A DNA stretch of 64,000 bases from Bdellovibrionaceae bacterium UBA3535 (GCA_002376845.1 DFOS01000015.1:75431-139430), one strand, 5' to 3'; positions 8,577-17,411 are shown, counted from the stretch's first letter. Program-made: numbers and translations. Notes: generated by a model not told the origin, from the sequence alone.

Positions 8577-9809
8577 ATGAAAATTTTAAGCTTATTCCTA
8601 ATTGTATTCTTATCCGCATCGGCTGGCGCCAATGACTTTTATGATTGGTACAAAGAGCAAAGACAAATATCCATGCAACGCTTATTGGATAATATTTCTC
8701 GCCATGATACACCAAGAGGTTTTGTGGTTGCCTCACCCTCAAAATACGATCCGGATTATTATTATCATTGGGTGCGTGATGCCGCCTTGGTAATGCGGGC
8801 GTTAGATAAAAATTTAGAATATGGGAAATTAAAATTATCTCTATTTCATGATTACATCATGTTGGTGCGTCACCACCAGAATGTTTATAGCCTTACTGGT
8901 TTAGGGGAGCCAAAGTTCAATGCTGACGGCACGAGTTATCAGGGGCCATGGGGTCGACCACAGAATGACGGTCCGGCACTACGTAGCATTACTCTAATAC
9001 ATTATGCGCTTCAACTCTTGGAGCAGGGAGAAAAAGATTATGTCGTTAAATACCTATATGCGAACCGTCTTCCCGCACAAGGTGTGATCAAAAAGGATTT
9101 GGAGTATGTCTCGCATAATTGGTATCACCATGACTTTGACCTTTGGGAAGAGGTGAAGGGCCATCATTTTTATACTCGTATGGTACAGCGAACGGCACTC
9201 GTTTTGGGGGCGCATCTTGCTCGCAAGTTAAATGATGAGGGGGCTGCTCGTTGGTACCTGGAGCAAGCCAAAATCATCAATGAAAAATTGGATGCACATT
9301 ACTCAAAAGAAAAGGGATATATTCTTACTACCTTAGATCGTGTGGGTGGTTTGGATTATAAGTATTCTAACTTAGATGCCTCGGTCATTTTAGCCGTGAA
9401 TCATGCGTGGCTACCGGGCATGTCGTTTGGGCCTACGGATGCAAGAGTGGTGCAAACTTACAATGCCTTAGTAAATGCTTTTCAACGGGTCTATCCAATC
9501 AACCACCATGGGTATCCAGGCGTAGCCATTGGCCGCTATCCCGAAGATCGTTATTTTGGCGGCAACCCTTGGTTTTTGCTTACAAATGGGATGGCGGAGT
9601 ATCTAAACCTTTATGCTCAAGTTGTGGAAAAAGATAAGCCGGATTTGGCAAGGCGACTACGTTCGGATGCAATTCTTTATTTAAAAAGATCGCGACTGCA
9701 TATGGGCGAAGATGGGAATATGGCCGAGCAATATGACAAATATAACGGTTATATGCTGGGAGCAAAAGATCTCACCTGGAGTTATGCTTCGTTTTTAACG
9801 GTTGAGTAA
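8577..9809 (+). CDS. Secreted glucoamylase, GH15 family
   Basis: A 410-residue exported glucan 1,4-alpha-glucosidase that would release glucose from the non-reducing ends of starch, glycogen or maltodextrin. The signal peptide runs to about residue 18 (SASAGA-ND). GH15 landmarks are PDYYYHWVRDAALVM near 60, GRPQNDGPALRS near 125, the acid-containing DLWEEVKGHHFYTR near 190, and AEQYDKYNGY followed by KDLTWSYA near the end, which carries the second catalytic Glu. ATG 8577 is taken because GGGGGGA lies six bases upstream; an in-frame TTG 12 bases earlier is inside that site. It is first in a trio with a glucose symporter and sugar kinase, which explains its job: external hydrolysis, uptake, phosphorylation. 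Confidence 0.9.
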   Translation: MKILSLFLIVFLSASAGANDFYDWYKEQRQISMQRLLDNISRHDTPRGFVVASPSKYDPDYYYHWVRDAALVMRALDKNLEYGKLKLSLFHDYIMLVRHHQNVYSLTGLGEPKFNADGTSYQGPWGRPQNDGPALRSITLIHYALQLLEQGEKDYVVKYLYANRLPAQGVIKKDLEYVSHNWYHHDFDLWEEVKGHHFYTRMVQRTALVLGAHLARKLNDEGAARWYLEQAKIINEKLDAHYSKEKGYILTTLDRVGGLDYKYSNLDASVILAVNHAWLPGMSFGPTDARVVQTYNALVNAFQRVYPINHHGYPGVAIGRYPEDRYFGGNPWFLLTNGMAEYLNLYAQVVEKDKPDLARRLRSDAILYLKRSRLHMGEDGNMAEQYDKYNGYMLGAKDLTWSYASFLTVE

Positions 9810-9814
9810 TATAG

Positions 9815-11389
9815 GTGGATCTTTCAAACCTCGATTTTTTATTCATTGCCCTATATTTTGTAGCAGTCTTTGCTGTAGCTCGGTGGGCATACCAAAAAGA
9901 TAGTGCGGAAGATTATTTTCTGGGTGGGCGCAATCTATCATGGTTTGTTATTGGCGCTTCCTTATTTGCTTCCAATATAGGTTCGGAGCATTTAATTGGC
10001 TTAGCTGGTGATGGAGCTAAGGGAGGCGTTGCGGTTGCCCAATTTGAAATTTTAGCAGGTTTGATTTTGCTGCTTCTTGCTTGGTTGTTTGTGCCTTTTT
10101 ACTTAAAATCAGGCGTTACGACCATGCCGGAGTTTTTGGAAATGCGTTATGGCAGGCCTGCTCGAAATTATTTGTCTTTTATATCCATAGTTTCTTATTT
10201 GCTGACAAAAATTTCTGTCACCATATTCGCAGGTGCTGTGGTCTTTGAAGCCATGGGCTTTTCCTTTTGGTTAGGCGCCTCACTCACGGTTGTTGCCACA
10301 GGTATCTACACAGCATTGGGAGGACTTCGAGCCGTAATTTATACGGATACCATACAAGTAATCCTTATGATTGTAGGAGCTATATTGGTTTCTTATTTTG
10401 GCTTGCAGCAACTGGGAGGCATTCAGGCTTTTCGAGCGGAAGTGCCAGAGACTTTTTTTAAAATATGGCGACCCAGTACGGATTCTACTTTTCCTTGGAC
10501 AGGAATTGTTCTTGGAGCTCCGATACTTGGAATTTGGTATTGGTGCACGGATCAGTTTATTGTGCAAAGAGTCTTGTCTGCAAAAAATGAATCACAAGCA
10601 AGAAAGGGCTCCATCTTTGCTGGCTACTTAAAGATTTTGCCGCTGTTTATTTTTGTTTTTCCAGGAATGATAGCCTTTGCTTTGGCAGAAAAAGGTTTTT
10701 TTACCATGGAAAAAGCGGACCATGCGTTGCCGCTTTTAATTTCCCACATATTACCAGGTGGCGTGCGAGGTTTGGTTTTGGCCGGCCTGCTTGCAGCATT
10801 GATGAGTTCACTCTCTAGTGTATTCAATTCTTGCTCCACTTTGATCACCTATGATTGGTATAAAACTCGCAATCCCCAAGCTTCACAAAAAGATTTATTC
10901 CGCGTAGGACAAATCAGCACAGTTTTTCTGGTTTTAATGGGAATGGCATGGATACCTTTTATGCAGTATATTTCTAGTAGTTTGTTTACTTACATACAAA
11001 GTGTGCAGGCTTATATATCGCCGCCAGTGGCAGCGGTGTTTTTGTGGGGTTTATTCTATAAAAAGGCAAATTTGTATGGCGCTATGGCTAGTTTGCTATG
11101 TGGTTTTGTTCTTGGGTTGCTGCGCTTTGTTTGCGAAATCGGGCAAGCACAATTGGATGGCTGGTTATTGGCAATAACAAATATTAACTTTTTGCATTTC
11201 GCGTTTTTATTGTTTGTGATTTGTTCGTTGGTATTGGTCTTTGTAAGCATGTGGACCTATGATAGTCCTAGGGAGTCTGCCAGAGAACTTATGATTCGAG
11301 GTCCTTTTAAAGTGAAGGACCCGATAGATGCATTATTAAGTTTGGGTTTGGTTTTGATTATTATAATCATATGGGTGGTCTTTTCATAA
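9815..11389 (+). CDS. Na+/glucose symporter, SSS family (SGLT-like)
   Basis: A 524-residue sodium:solute symporter with about 14 membrane helices. SGLT-type features include DYFLGGRNLSWFVIGASLFASNIG near residue 35, GLAGDGAKGG near 65, PEFLEMRYG near 110, GGLRAVIYTDTIQ near 170, WYWCTDQFIVQRVLSAKN near 235 and ALMSSLSSVFNSCSTL near 330, which contains the Ser pair of the Na2 site. It resembles Vibrio vSGLT more than the proline or panthothenate branch. The GTG start lies five bases after the glucoamylase stop, with no good ribosome site, so translation is probably coupled. It would import glucose made by the glucoamylase. Confidence 0.88.
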   Translation: MDLSNLDFLFIALYFVAVFAVARWAYQKDSAEDYFLGGRNLSWFVIGASLFASNIGSEHLIGLAGDGAKGGVAVAQFEILAGLILLLLAWLFVPFYLKSGVTTMPEFLEMRYGRPARNYLSFISIVSYLLTKISVTIFAGAVVFEAMGFSFWLGASLTVVATGIYTALGGLRAVIYTDTIQVILMIVGAILVSYFGLQQLGGIQAFRAEVPETFFKIWRPSTDSTFPWTGIVLGAPILGIWYWCTDQFIVQRVLSAKNESQARKGSIFAGYLKILPLFIFVFPGMIAFALAEKGFFTMEKADHALPLLISHILPGGVRGLVLAGLLAALMSSLSSVFNSCSTLITYDWYKTRNPQASQKDLFRVGQISTVFLVLMGMAWIPFMQYISSSLFTYIQSVQAYISPPVAAVFLWGLFYKKANLYGAMASLLCGFVLGLLRFVCEIGQAQLDGWLLAITNINFLHFAFLLFVICSLVLVFVSMWTYDSPRESARELMIRGPFKVKDPIDALLSLGLVLIIIIIWVVFS

Positions 11390-12316
11390 ATGTTAGCTTT
11401 AGGGATTGATATTGGTGGTACGAATACAAAGTTGGGTTTGGTAGATTCCAGCGGTAAATTGTTTTTACATGAAAAGTTTCCAACGCATGCGGATCAGCCA
11501 ATAGAAGTTTTTTTGGATCATCTTTGTTCCGTCTATGATAGTTTATTTAGTAAAATAGATAAAAGAGTGTTGGGAGCTGGAATAGGTGCTCCCAATATAA
11601 ATCCTTTTACTGGCCTTATAGAAAAGGCTGTGAATCTTTCCTGGCAAAATGTAAATTTAAAATCACTTATTGAGGCCAAACTTGGTTTGCCATGTTTTAT
11701 TGACAATGATGCCAATATTGCAGCTATTGGAGAAAAGCAATGGGGCGGGGCTCAGGGTTTGCATGATTTTATTGTGATTACGTTGGGTACGGGTTTGGGA
11801 ACAGGAATTTTTAGTCAAGGCAAACTACTGCATAGCTATCTGGGCATGGCCGGTGAGGGTGGCCATATGATCGTTGAGCCATCAGGTAGGCCTTGTCCCT
11901 GTGGTGGGCGTGGGCACCTTGAGTCCTACGTAAGTGTTCGTGGCATAAAGACTACCCTGAAAGAGATGGTTGGAAAAGACTATAGCTTTGCCACGATTTT
12001 AGAGCTCTACCAGGAAAAGGATAAAAATGTATTGGAAGCGGTTTCCATGATGGCTCGCTATTTGGCTCTGGGAATTTCTCAAATGCAATCCTTACTCCTT
12101 CCCGAAAAAATTATCCTATCCGGAGGTGTTAGCAATTTAGGGGAAGACTTTTTGCTACAAGTAACATCTAATTTAGATGACTATTCTTACGGACCATTTC
12201 GTGGAAAAACCAAAATAGACTTAACACAAATTTCTTTGCATGATGGTGCGATTCTAGGGGCTGCGGCCCTGTATTGGCAAAAACAAGCAGAGACGAAATC
12301 GCCTCTGCTGGAATGA
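11390..12316 (+). CDS. ROK family sugar kinase (glucokinase candidate)
   Basis: A 308-residue ROK kinase. It has the phosphate-binding start ALGIDIGGTNTKLGLVD, the sugar-binding/catalytic ENDANIAA-equivalent FIDNDANIAAIGE near 105, GTGLGTGI near 130, and the zinc-binding ROK signature GHMIVEPSGRPCPCGGRG near 160. The third zinc Cys of the usual CxCGxxGCxE is His here (CPCGGRGHLE), a variant that could still bind metal. The ATG directly abuts the symporter stop, so the two are cotranslated or coupled. The likely role is phosphorylation of imported glucose to glucose-6-phosphate; N-acetylhexosamine or fructose specificity cannot be excluded. Confidence 0.88.
   Translation: MLALGIDIGGTNTKLGLVDSSGKLFLHEKFPTHADQPIEVFLDHLCSVYDSLFSKIDKRVLGAGIGAPNINPFTGLIEKAVNLSWQNVNLKSLIEAKLGLPCFIDNDANIAAIGEKQWGGAQGLHDFIVITLGTGLGTGIFSQGKLLHSYLGMAGEGGHMIVEPSGRPCPCGGRGHLESYVSVRGIKTTLKEMVGKDYSFATILELYQEKDKNVLEAVSMMARYLALGISQMQSLLLPEKIILSGGVSNLGEDFLLQVTSNLDDYSYGPFRGKTKIDLTQISLHDGAILGAAALYWQKQAETKSPLLE
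12286..12309. terminator. Candidate hairpin between convergent genes
   Basis: Seven-base inverted repeat AGCAGAG / CTCTGCT with an extra inner CGA / TCG pairing, lying in the last codons of the sugar kinase and just past the end of the convergent peroxidase gene. No T-run follows, so it may only be an RNA-stability element. Confidence 0.3.
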
Positions 12317-13333
12317 TTACAATGCTTTTGGTTCGTTGATTAGCGGGATATTGCCGTTTAAGGATTCTAGAAAAGCAACAATCGCCTTAGCTTCATCCTC
12401 TGCAATATCTTTGTTTAACTGCATTTTTGCCATTACTTTCACGGCTTCATCCAATGACTCTACTTTACCATTATGAAAGTATGGGGCTGTGCGGGCTACA
12501 TTTCTTAATGTAGGTACGCGCCACATATTCTTATCGGTCTCGTTTTTGGTAACGTTGTAGCGACCGAGATCTTCTGAAAAATGATATTTGTTTTCGTAGT
12601 CAGCATCAGGAAAAGTTGGGAACTTCATAAAAAAGCCGGTGCCTATTGGCAAACTGGGACCTGCAAAGTGAGGTCCGCTATGACAAGAAACGCAGCCAAC
12701 ACTTTGAAAGGCTTCATAGCCCTTTTTTTGTAGTTCACTTAAGGCTTCAAGGTCCCCTTCTTTAAATTTGTCATAGGGACTATCAAGAGTGGTTAGGGTT
12801 TCCTCAAATGCAGCAATCGCAGTGGCTAGATTGTCAATATTGATTGGATTTTCTTGATCAGGAAAGGCTTTTGCAAACAGTTCTTGGTAGCCCTTAACAT
12901 CCTTAATTTTGTCAATTGCAAGGTCATGACTTTCCATGCCCATTTCTATTGGGTTGGTAATGGGCCCCTTGGCTTGTTCGGCAAGATCCTTTGCGCGGCC
13001 ATCCCAAAATTGTACAGATAAAAACTTAGCATTAAAGACTGTAGGTGAATTTCTCTCACCTTTTTGACCATTGATACCTACCGAAGTGGGTAGACCATCA
13101 ACCCCTGCATTGCCTGCCGTTATATCGTGGCAAGTATTACAGGAAATGCTATTATCACCGGATAAACGTTTTTCAAAGTAAAGATGATAGCCTAACTCTT
13201 CTAGTGCCGAATTGGAGGTCCAAACCTTTTGTTCAGCAGTTCCGGCTTCCACTTTTTTGGCTTCGCTGTCAGATTGTTTTTTGGTGCAAGCAATTGCAGA
13301 TAAAAAGATGCTCAAACAAATGATGTGCTTCAT
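12317..13333 (-). CDS. Di-haem cytochrome c peroxidase lipoprotein (CcpA/MauG family)
   Basis: A 338-residue periplasmic lipoprotein: the signal ends in lipobox LSAIAC at Cys16. Two c-type haem sites are visible, CNTCH at 65-69 and CVSCH at 213-217, with the family blocks ELGYHLYFEKRLSGD, GERNSPTVFNA, FWDGRAKDLAEQA and MWRVPTLRNVARTAPYFHNG. These enzymes reduce H2O2 to water using electrons from small cytochromes, or modify protein cofactors. ATG 13333 follows AAGGGAG; upstream in-frame Met codons lack a site. It lies next to pirin and YceI genes on the same strand, which suggests an envelope oxidative-stress unit under the divergent LysR regulator. Confidence 0.9.
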   Translation of the reverse strand: MKHIICLSIFLSAIACTKKQSDSEAKKVEAGTAEQKVWTSNSALEELGYHLYFEKRLSGDNSISCNTCHDITAGNAGVDGLPTSVGINGQKGERNSPTVFNAKFLSVQFWDGRAKDLAEQAKGPITNPIEMGMESHDLAIDKIKDVKGYQELFAKAFPDQENPINIDNLATAIAAFEETLTTLDSPYDKFKEGDLEALSELQKKGYEAFQSVGCVSCHSGPHFAGPSLPIGTGFFMKFPTFPDADYENKYHFSEDLGRYNVTKNETDKNMWRVPTLRNVARTAPYFHNGKVESLDEAVKVMAKMQLNKDIAEDEAKAIVAFLESLNGNIPLINEPKAL

Positions 13334-13390
13334 ACAAACTCCCTTATTTATATATTTATAATAAGTAGTAAGTAAGTTAGATGGCAAACT

Positions 13391-14101
13391 TTATTTCATG
13401 GGCACTTCGATAGCCAAGATGTCGGCATCTTTTGAGGCCACAATGGTAAATTGTTGAGTATCTTGTATGCCCAAAGCATCACGGGCTTGTAATATGGTAT
13501 TGCCAATTCTTATTTCACCGGAAATAAGGAAAATATAGACACCGTTTGTAGGCAAATGCTTTTTATATTCTATACTATCTTGTGAGGCTAAATTGCTGCG
13601 GCTGAAAAAAGCATCTTGGTTTATATAAAGGGATTGATCGCGGCCACCTGGCGAAACCAAGAGCTGCCACTTTTTTTGTCTGTCTATAGATGAAAATGCC
13701 TTTTGTTCATAGCGAGGCTCTACATTTTTTTGTTTTGGCACGACCCAAATTTGCAGGAGTTCAACCGGCTTGCTTGTTGATTCGTTGTATTCACTATGAC
13801 TTACGCCGGTACCAGCCGACATGACCTGCACTTCTCCTGATGCAATCGTATATTGATGACCCATACTGTCTTTATGAGCAAGAGATCCGCTAAGAGGTAT
13901 GCTAATGATTTCCATATTATCATGGGGATGCATACTAAAACCTCGTGCAGGTTCTATATGGTCATCATTTATTACTCGTAATTGGCCAAAGCCCATTTTT
14001 ACAGGGTCATAATAATGCGCAAAAGAAAAAGAGTGATAAGATTTAAGCCAACCGTGGTCTGCATAACCACGGTCTTCGGCTTTATGAATAAGTGTCTGCA
14101 T
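13391..14101 (-). CDS. Pirin family protein (YhhW-like, putative quercetin dioxygenase)
   Basis: A 236-residue bicupin. The N-terminal cupin carries the metal ligands HPHDNMEI (His59 and His61 region) and GTGVSHSE (His and Glu near 101-103), the same pattern as the Fe/Cu site of E. coli YhhW. RGFSMHPHDN and LLQIWV blocks are typical. The C-terminal cupin is degenerate, as usual in the family. YhhW has quercetin 2,3-dioxygenase activity in vitro; the physiological substrate is unknown. The gene lies six bases downstream of YceI and upstream of the cytochrome peroxidase on the same strand; pirin genes commonly neighbour a LysR regulator, as here. Confidence 0.9.
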   Translation of the reverse strand: MQTLIHKAEDRGYADHGWLKSYHSFSFAHYYDPVKMGFGQLRVINDDHIEPARGFSMHPHDNMEIISIPLSGSLAHKDSMGHQYTIASGEVQVMSAGTGVSHSEYNESTSKPVELLQIWVVPKQKNVEPRYEQKAFSSIDRQKKWQLLVSPGGRDQSLYINQDAFFSRSNLASQDSIEYKKHLPTNGVYIFLISGEIRIGNTILQARDALGIQDTQQFTIVASKDADILAIEVPMK

Positions 14102-14107
14102 ATATTC

Positions 14108-14638
14108 CTATTTTAATACAATCTTGAAGCCAACATTCACTTCGTCATGAATCATTTTGTCGCCAAGATTTTTAAAGAAATTTCCAGAATTGTATTTCAT
14201 ATCAAATTTTGTGCGATCAAAGGTTAAAGTTCCTGAGTAGGTCTTGCCACTTTTTGTGTAAGGGATTTTTACTGAATGGCTTTTATCACGAATGGTAAGG
14301 TCGCCATATACATGTTGGTCATCCGCTTTGTTGATTTTTAGTTTTGCAGTAGGATACTTGTCTGCGCTAAAAAAATCGTCACTTTTTAGATGATCTTCCA
14401 GTTTCTTTTTCCACTTACCTTCTAAGTCGGTAACATCTACGCTATTTATATCGATAACGAATTCTCCTGACTTAATTTTGCCATCATCCATTTTAAGATT
14501 GGCCGATTTTAGATCTATGGTGCCCACATGTTCACCGCTTACTTTTGTGCCCTTCCAGTTAAAACTCGATTTTTTAAGGTCCACTTCAGCCGCCATGGCG
14601 CTAAAACCAAATAGCATGGTAATTAAAAGACTTTTCAT
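14108..14638 (-). CDS. Periplasmic YceI family lipid-binding protein
   Basis: A 176-residue exported protein with signal peptide MKSLLITMLFGFSAMA-AEV followed by one YceI lipocalin-like barrel: SSFNWKGTKVSGEHVGTI, KLKSDDFFSADKYP-type segment near 90, YGDLTIRDKSH and GTLTFDRTKFDMKYNSG. YceI proteins bind polyisoprenoid or similar lipids in the periplasm. ATG 14638 follows AAGGAG at good spacing. It is the first gene of the minus-strand YceI-pirin-peroxidase unit and starts 101 bases from the divergent LysR gene, so the spacer probably holds both promoters. Confidence 0.88.
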   Translation of the reverse strand: MKSLLITMLFGFSAMAAEVDLKKSSFNWKGTKVSGEHVGTIDLKSANLKMDDGKIKSGEFVIDINSVDVTDLEGKWKKKLEDHLKSDDFFSADKYPTAKLKINKADDQHVYGDLTIRDKSHSVKIPYTKSGKTYSGTLTFDRTKFDMKYNSGNFFKNLGDKMIHDEVNVGFKIVLK

Positions 14639-14715
14639 ATGTATTCTCCTTGTTGTTGTTCTCATTTAGTATGCGATTTTTTTAATTATTGCAGAAGGGG
14701 ACAAAAATAAGATAT

Positions 14716-14737
14716 ATTGTTTCATATACGGAACAAT
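14716..14737. promoter_or_regulatory. Dyad operator candidate for the LysR regulator
   Basis: ATTGTTTC-ATATAC-GGAACAAT: near-perfect 8-base arms around a 6-base spacer, ending two bases before the LysR start codon and about 80 bases from the divergent YceI start. Position and symmetry suit autoregulation by a LysR-type protein; untested. Confidence 0.45.
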
Positions 14738-14739
14738 CT

Positions 14740-15615
14740 ATGCGCTTGAACTTACTGAAAACCTTTATCAAAGTGGCGGATCTCGGATCTTTGACCAAGG
14801 CAGCCCAACAATTGCACCAACCTAAGTCTCGGGTGTCCCGCTCCCTTGCGCGCTTGGAGGAGGATTTGGGTTTTACCCTAATGAATCGCACCACACGCTC
14901 CCTATCGCTAACGGAGGAAGGACGAAGGCTCTATCAACAAACCCATACACTGTTAAATGACTTGGAATCTCGCCTGGATAATTTTAGCAAAACAGAGGAG
15001 GAGCCATCTGGTACACTCTCGATTTCTGCGCCAACGGATTTTGCGCAAAATTTTTTACCAAGCTTGCTATGTCTTTTTTCGGAAAGCTACCCCCACTTAC
15101 AATACCGAATTCATTTAAGTGATGATTATGTAGATCTTGCCGCCTATGATATCGATGTGGCCTTTCGGGCTGGCAACCTAAAAGACTCCAGTTTAAAGCA
15201 GAAAAAAATATCCATTTCGCAGCTCATTTTGGTGGCCTCAAAGGACTATCTTAATATTCGAGGCAGGCCAGATGCAGTAGCAAAATTAAAACAGCATGCG
15301 GTTTTTTCCTATTATAACGAGAACACACTGGACCCACTGATGGATATCTACAAACGCTATCAGTTGCAGCCAACACTAAGGAGCAATTCTTTTCCGCTAT
15401 TAAAAGCCATGGCTTTAGAAGGAAAGGGGATCGCCATATTGCCCGATATTACTTGTCGAAAAGAATTAAGAGAAAAAACTTTAGAGCAAGTTTTACCAAC
15501 ATGGCATGCTAGAAAGGGGCATTTGCAGCTGGTTTATTCAGCACAAAAAAAACTGCCTCCGAAGTTGCGATGCTTTATTGATTTTGTGGCTAAAAATATC
15601 GATTCGATTTACTAG
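14740..15615 (+). CDS. LysR family transcriptional regulator
   Basis: A 291-residue regulator with an N-terminal winged helix-turn-helix (NLLKTFIKVADLGSLTKAA then QPKSRVSRSLARLEEDLGF then NRTTRSLSLTEEG) and a LysR substrate domain beginning GTLSISAPTDFAQNFLPSL. The FAQNFLP and AYDIDVAFRAGNL features match the CrgA/DsdC-like group that often regulates pirin or NADPH-reductase genes. ATG 14740 matches the family start; an upstream in-frame codon at 14689 would add 17 atypical residues. It is divergent from the YceI-pirin-peroxidase unit, its probable target. The effector is unknown. Confidence 0.85.
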   Translation: MRLNLLKTFIKVADLGSLTKAAQQLHQPKSRVSRSLARLEEDLGFTLMNRTTRSLSLTEEGRRLYQQTHTLLNDLESRLDNFSKTEEEPSGTLSISAPTDFAQNFLPSLLCLFSESYPHLQYRIHLSDDYVDLAAYDIDVAFRAGNLKDSSLKQKKISISQLILVASKDYLNIRGRPDAVAKLKQHAVFSYYNENTLDPLMDIYKRYQLQPTLRSNSFPLLKAMALEGKGIAILPDITCRKELREKTLEQVLPTWHARKGHLQLVYSAQKKLPPKLRCFIDFVAKNIDSIY

Positions 15616-15879
15616 AACATGGATCTATGAGGGGCAAAATACATTTTTAAGCCAAATTGTATGAAGGCACTTCCTTCTGTAAAATAATTCAAAATTCTTG
15701 TCTTATTTTTTAGACAAAACAGGGTGAAGATCATTCCACGCCAATTAGGAACTGGCACGGAGCTTGCTTTTCTTAGGTTTGCCGTTGTTCTCGGCGACCG
15801 TCTCTTGGGGGAGGGGGTTTTTGTCTAATGCAAAGGGATTTTGCTTGTTTATCTAAGGCTTTCTTTTTATTTTTGAGCC
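15616..15879. other. 264-base non-coding stretch upstream of the sugar dehydrogenase
   Basis: No convincing gene. It holds a dyad TTGTCT-N8-AGACAA at 15698-15717, a short GAAGG/CCTTC hairpin at about 15663-15677 and a G-rich run (GGGGGAGGGGG) near 15808-15819. The G-rich run resembles a very strong ribosome site, but the only ATG after it (about 15829) opens a short frame that is not conserved-looking. Confidence 0.4.
15698..15717. promoter_or_regulatory. Palindromic operator candidate
   Basis: Perfect six-base arms TTGTCT and AGACAA separated by eight AT bases, about 160 bases before the sugar dehydrogenase. It could bind a dimeric regulator; on the plus strand it lacks a following T-run, so it is not an obvious terminator of the LysR gene. 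Confidence 0.3.
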
Positions 15880-16923
15880 ATGATAAATTTATTTTTACAA
15901 ACGATGATACTATTGGCGGCAACCACTCCTATATTTGAAGGCAAAGATGTTGTCTGGGGTTTTGATTTTTTAAATCAAGACGAAATGTTAATTAGTGAGC
16001 GGGGCGGAGAGCTTTATTATTACAATATCAAAACCAAAGAAAAAAAATCGTTAAAAGCTCCCAAGGTAAAGGCGCGCAGTCAAGGTGGGCTATTGGATGT
16101 GATGATTTATCCAGAGGCAGATACTACATATGTTTATTTGACCTATTCCCAGCCTACCAAGGATGTGGTAACCACAGCTCTTGCTCGCGCCGAGTATAAA
16201 AACAAAAGCCTGCAAAATTTAAAAACAATTTTTAGTGCCAAAGTAAAAAGTGATACTCATAAACACTATGGCTCCCGTTTAGTAGTAAAAGATGGTTATT
16301 TGTTTATGACCATAGGCGATCGTGGGGAGCGTGATTATGCGCAAGATTTAAGTTTGCATAATGGTAAAATTTTGCGATTGAATTTGGACGGCAGTGTTCC
16401 CAAGGACAATCCCTATGTGGGTCAAAAAGGCATACTTCCAGAGATATGGTCTTATGGTCACCGTAATCCGCAAGGCATTGATATAGACCCTCTTAGTAAT
16501 AGGATTTATTCTGTGGGATTTGGTCCACGCGGCGGGGATGAATTGAATTTCATTGAGCCGAAGAAAAACTATGGTTGGCCGGTAATTACTTATGGCCGAG
16601 AATATTGGGGGCCTAAGATTGGTGAAAAGAAAAAAGACGGCATGGAGCAGCCTGTGGTTTATTGGACACCCAGCATTTCTCCGTCGGGCATGGTTTTTTA
16701 TCGAGGCGATAAGGTGAAGAAGTGGCAAAATCAGCTATTTTTGGCTAACTTGGCATCTGAGCATATACGTCGACTCAAGCTAAAAGACAATAAGGTGGTG
16801 GAGCAAGAAGAACTCTTTCAGGACATGGAGGAAAGATTTCGTCATGTACGCAATTCGCCAGATGGGTATTTGTATGCCTCCACGGACAGTGGGAAGATTT
16901 TAAGGTTAGAGCCGAAAAAGTAA
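15880..16923 (+). CDS. PQQ-dependent aldose sugar dehydrogenase (Asd/YliI-like)
   Basis: A 347-residue exported six-bladed propeller of the GSDH family. Signal peptide about residues 1-17 (MINLFLQTMILLAATTP). Conserved pieces are HYGSRLVVKDGYLFMTIGDRGER (substrate/PQQ His and Arg region), LHNGKILRLNLDGSVPKDNP, EIWSYGHRNPQGIDIDP, GPRGGDELNFIEPKKNYGWP and SISPSGMVFYRGD. Such enzymes oxidise aldoses to lactones with pyrroloquinoline quinone in the periplasm. No PQQ biosynthesis gene is in the window, so cofactor supply cannot be judged. The start at ATG 15880 lacks a strong ribosome site but gives a proper signal peptide. Confidence 0.85.
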   Translation: MINLFLQTMILLAATTPIFEGKDVVWGFDFLNQDEMLISERGGELYYYNIKTKEKKSLKAPKVKARSQGGLLDVMIYPEADTTYVYLTYSQPTKDVVTTALARAEYKNKSLQNLKTIFSAKVKSDTHKHYGSRLVVKDGYLFMTIGDRGERDYAQDLSLHNGKILRLNLDGSVPKDNPYVGQKGILPEIWSYGHRNPQGIDIDPLSNRIYSVGFGPRGGDELNFIEPKKNYGWPVITYGREYWGPKIGEKKKDGMEQPVVYWTPSISPSGMVFYRGDKVKKWQNQLFLANLASEHIRRLKLKDNKVVEQEELFQDMEERFRHVRNSPDGYLYASTDSGKILRLEPKK

Positions 16924-17031
16924 GTTTTACGATGCCATGTCATTTATAGGGCTAAAATATTTACGGCTTTGTGGGAAAGCATAGTTTTTCCAGTTTAAAT
17001 TGTTTAAGTTCTGCCGCATCAAGGGGATTTT

Positions 17032-17358
17032 ATGAAAATCACAGTTTTGCTTTTTTTTCTTATGGCTAGTAACACTTATGCAGGCGATAGCCTGTCTTTG
17101 GCGCTTCGACATTTGCAAAAACATGGGCTTAGTACAAAAAATGTATACCTTGAGCAGCAAACCGCCAGCAGTGATTTGTATCTCTCTGAGTATACTCTTG
17201 ATAGAAATGGGCACCCCTGTCATACGGCGGTGGTGGTGAATCGCAAAAGCAAAAAAATCATAAATGCCAATCAAGATCCAGATTTAAGTTTTTATTACCC
17301 CTATACGGATATTTTTCCGGACCCAGGCAGACTCTTGGTACATATTTGTGCCGACTAA
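17032..17358 (+). CDS. Small secreted protein of unknown function
   Basis: A 108-residue product with a clear signal peptide (MKITVLLFFLMASNTYA-GDS) and a good ribosome site (AAGGGGA). The mature protein is about 90 residues with two Cys (HPCHTA and the penultimate VHICAD), which could form a disulfide. The pattern YTLDRNGHPCHTAVVVNRKSK looks like a small enzymatic-inhibitor or binding fold, but I do not recognise it. It stands between the sugar dehydrogenase and the sulfur transporter pair with its own short leader. Confidence 0.6.
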   Translation: MKITVLLFFLMASNTYAGDSLSLALRHLQKHGLSTKNVYLEQQTASSDLYLSEYTLDRNGHPCHTAVVVNRKSKKIINANQDPDLSFYYPYTDIFPDPGRLLVHICAD

Positions 17359-17411
17359 AAATATGTTTTAAATCATAGATTTTCCCTCCAAGATCTAGTT
17401 ATCATATAAGC

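Noticed and set aside
15829..15940. Short frame after the G-rich run at 15808-15819
   Set aside because: It overlaps the sugar dehydrogenase signal in another frame, has no recognisable content and ends soon.
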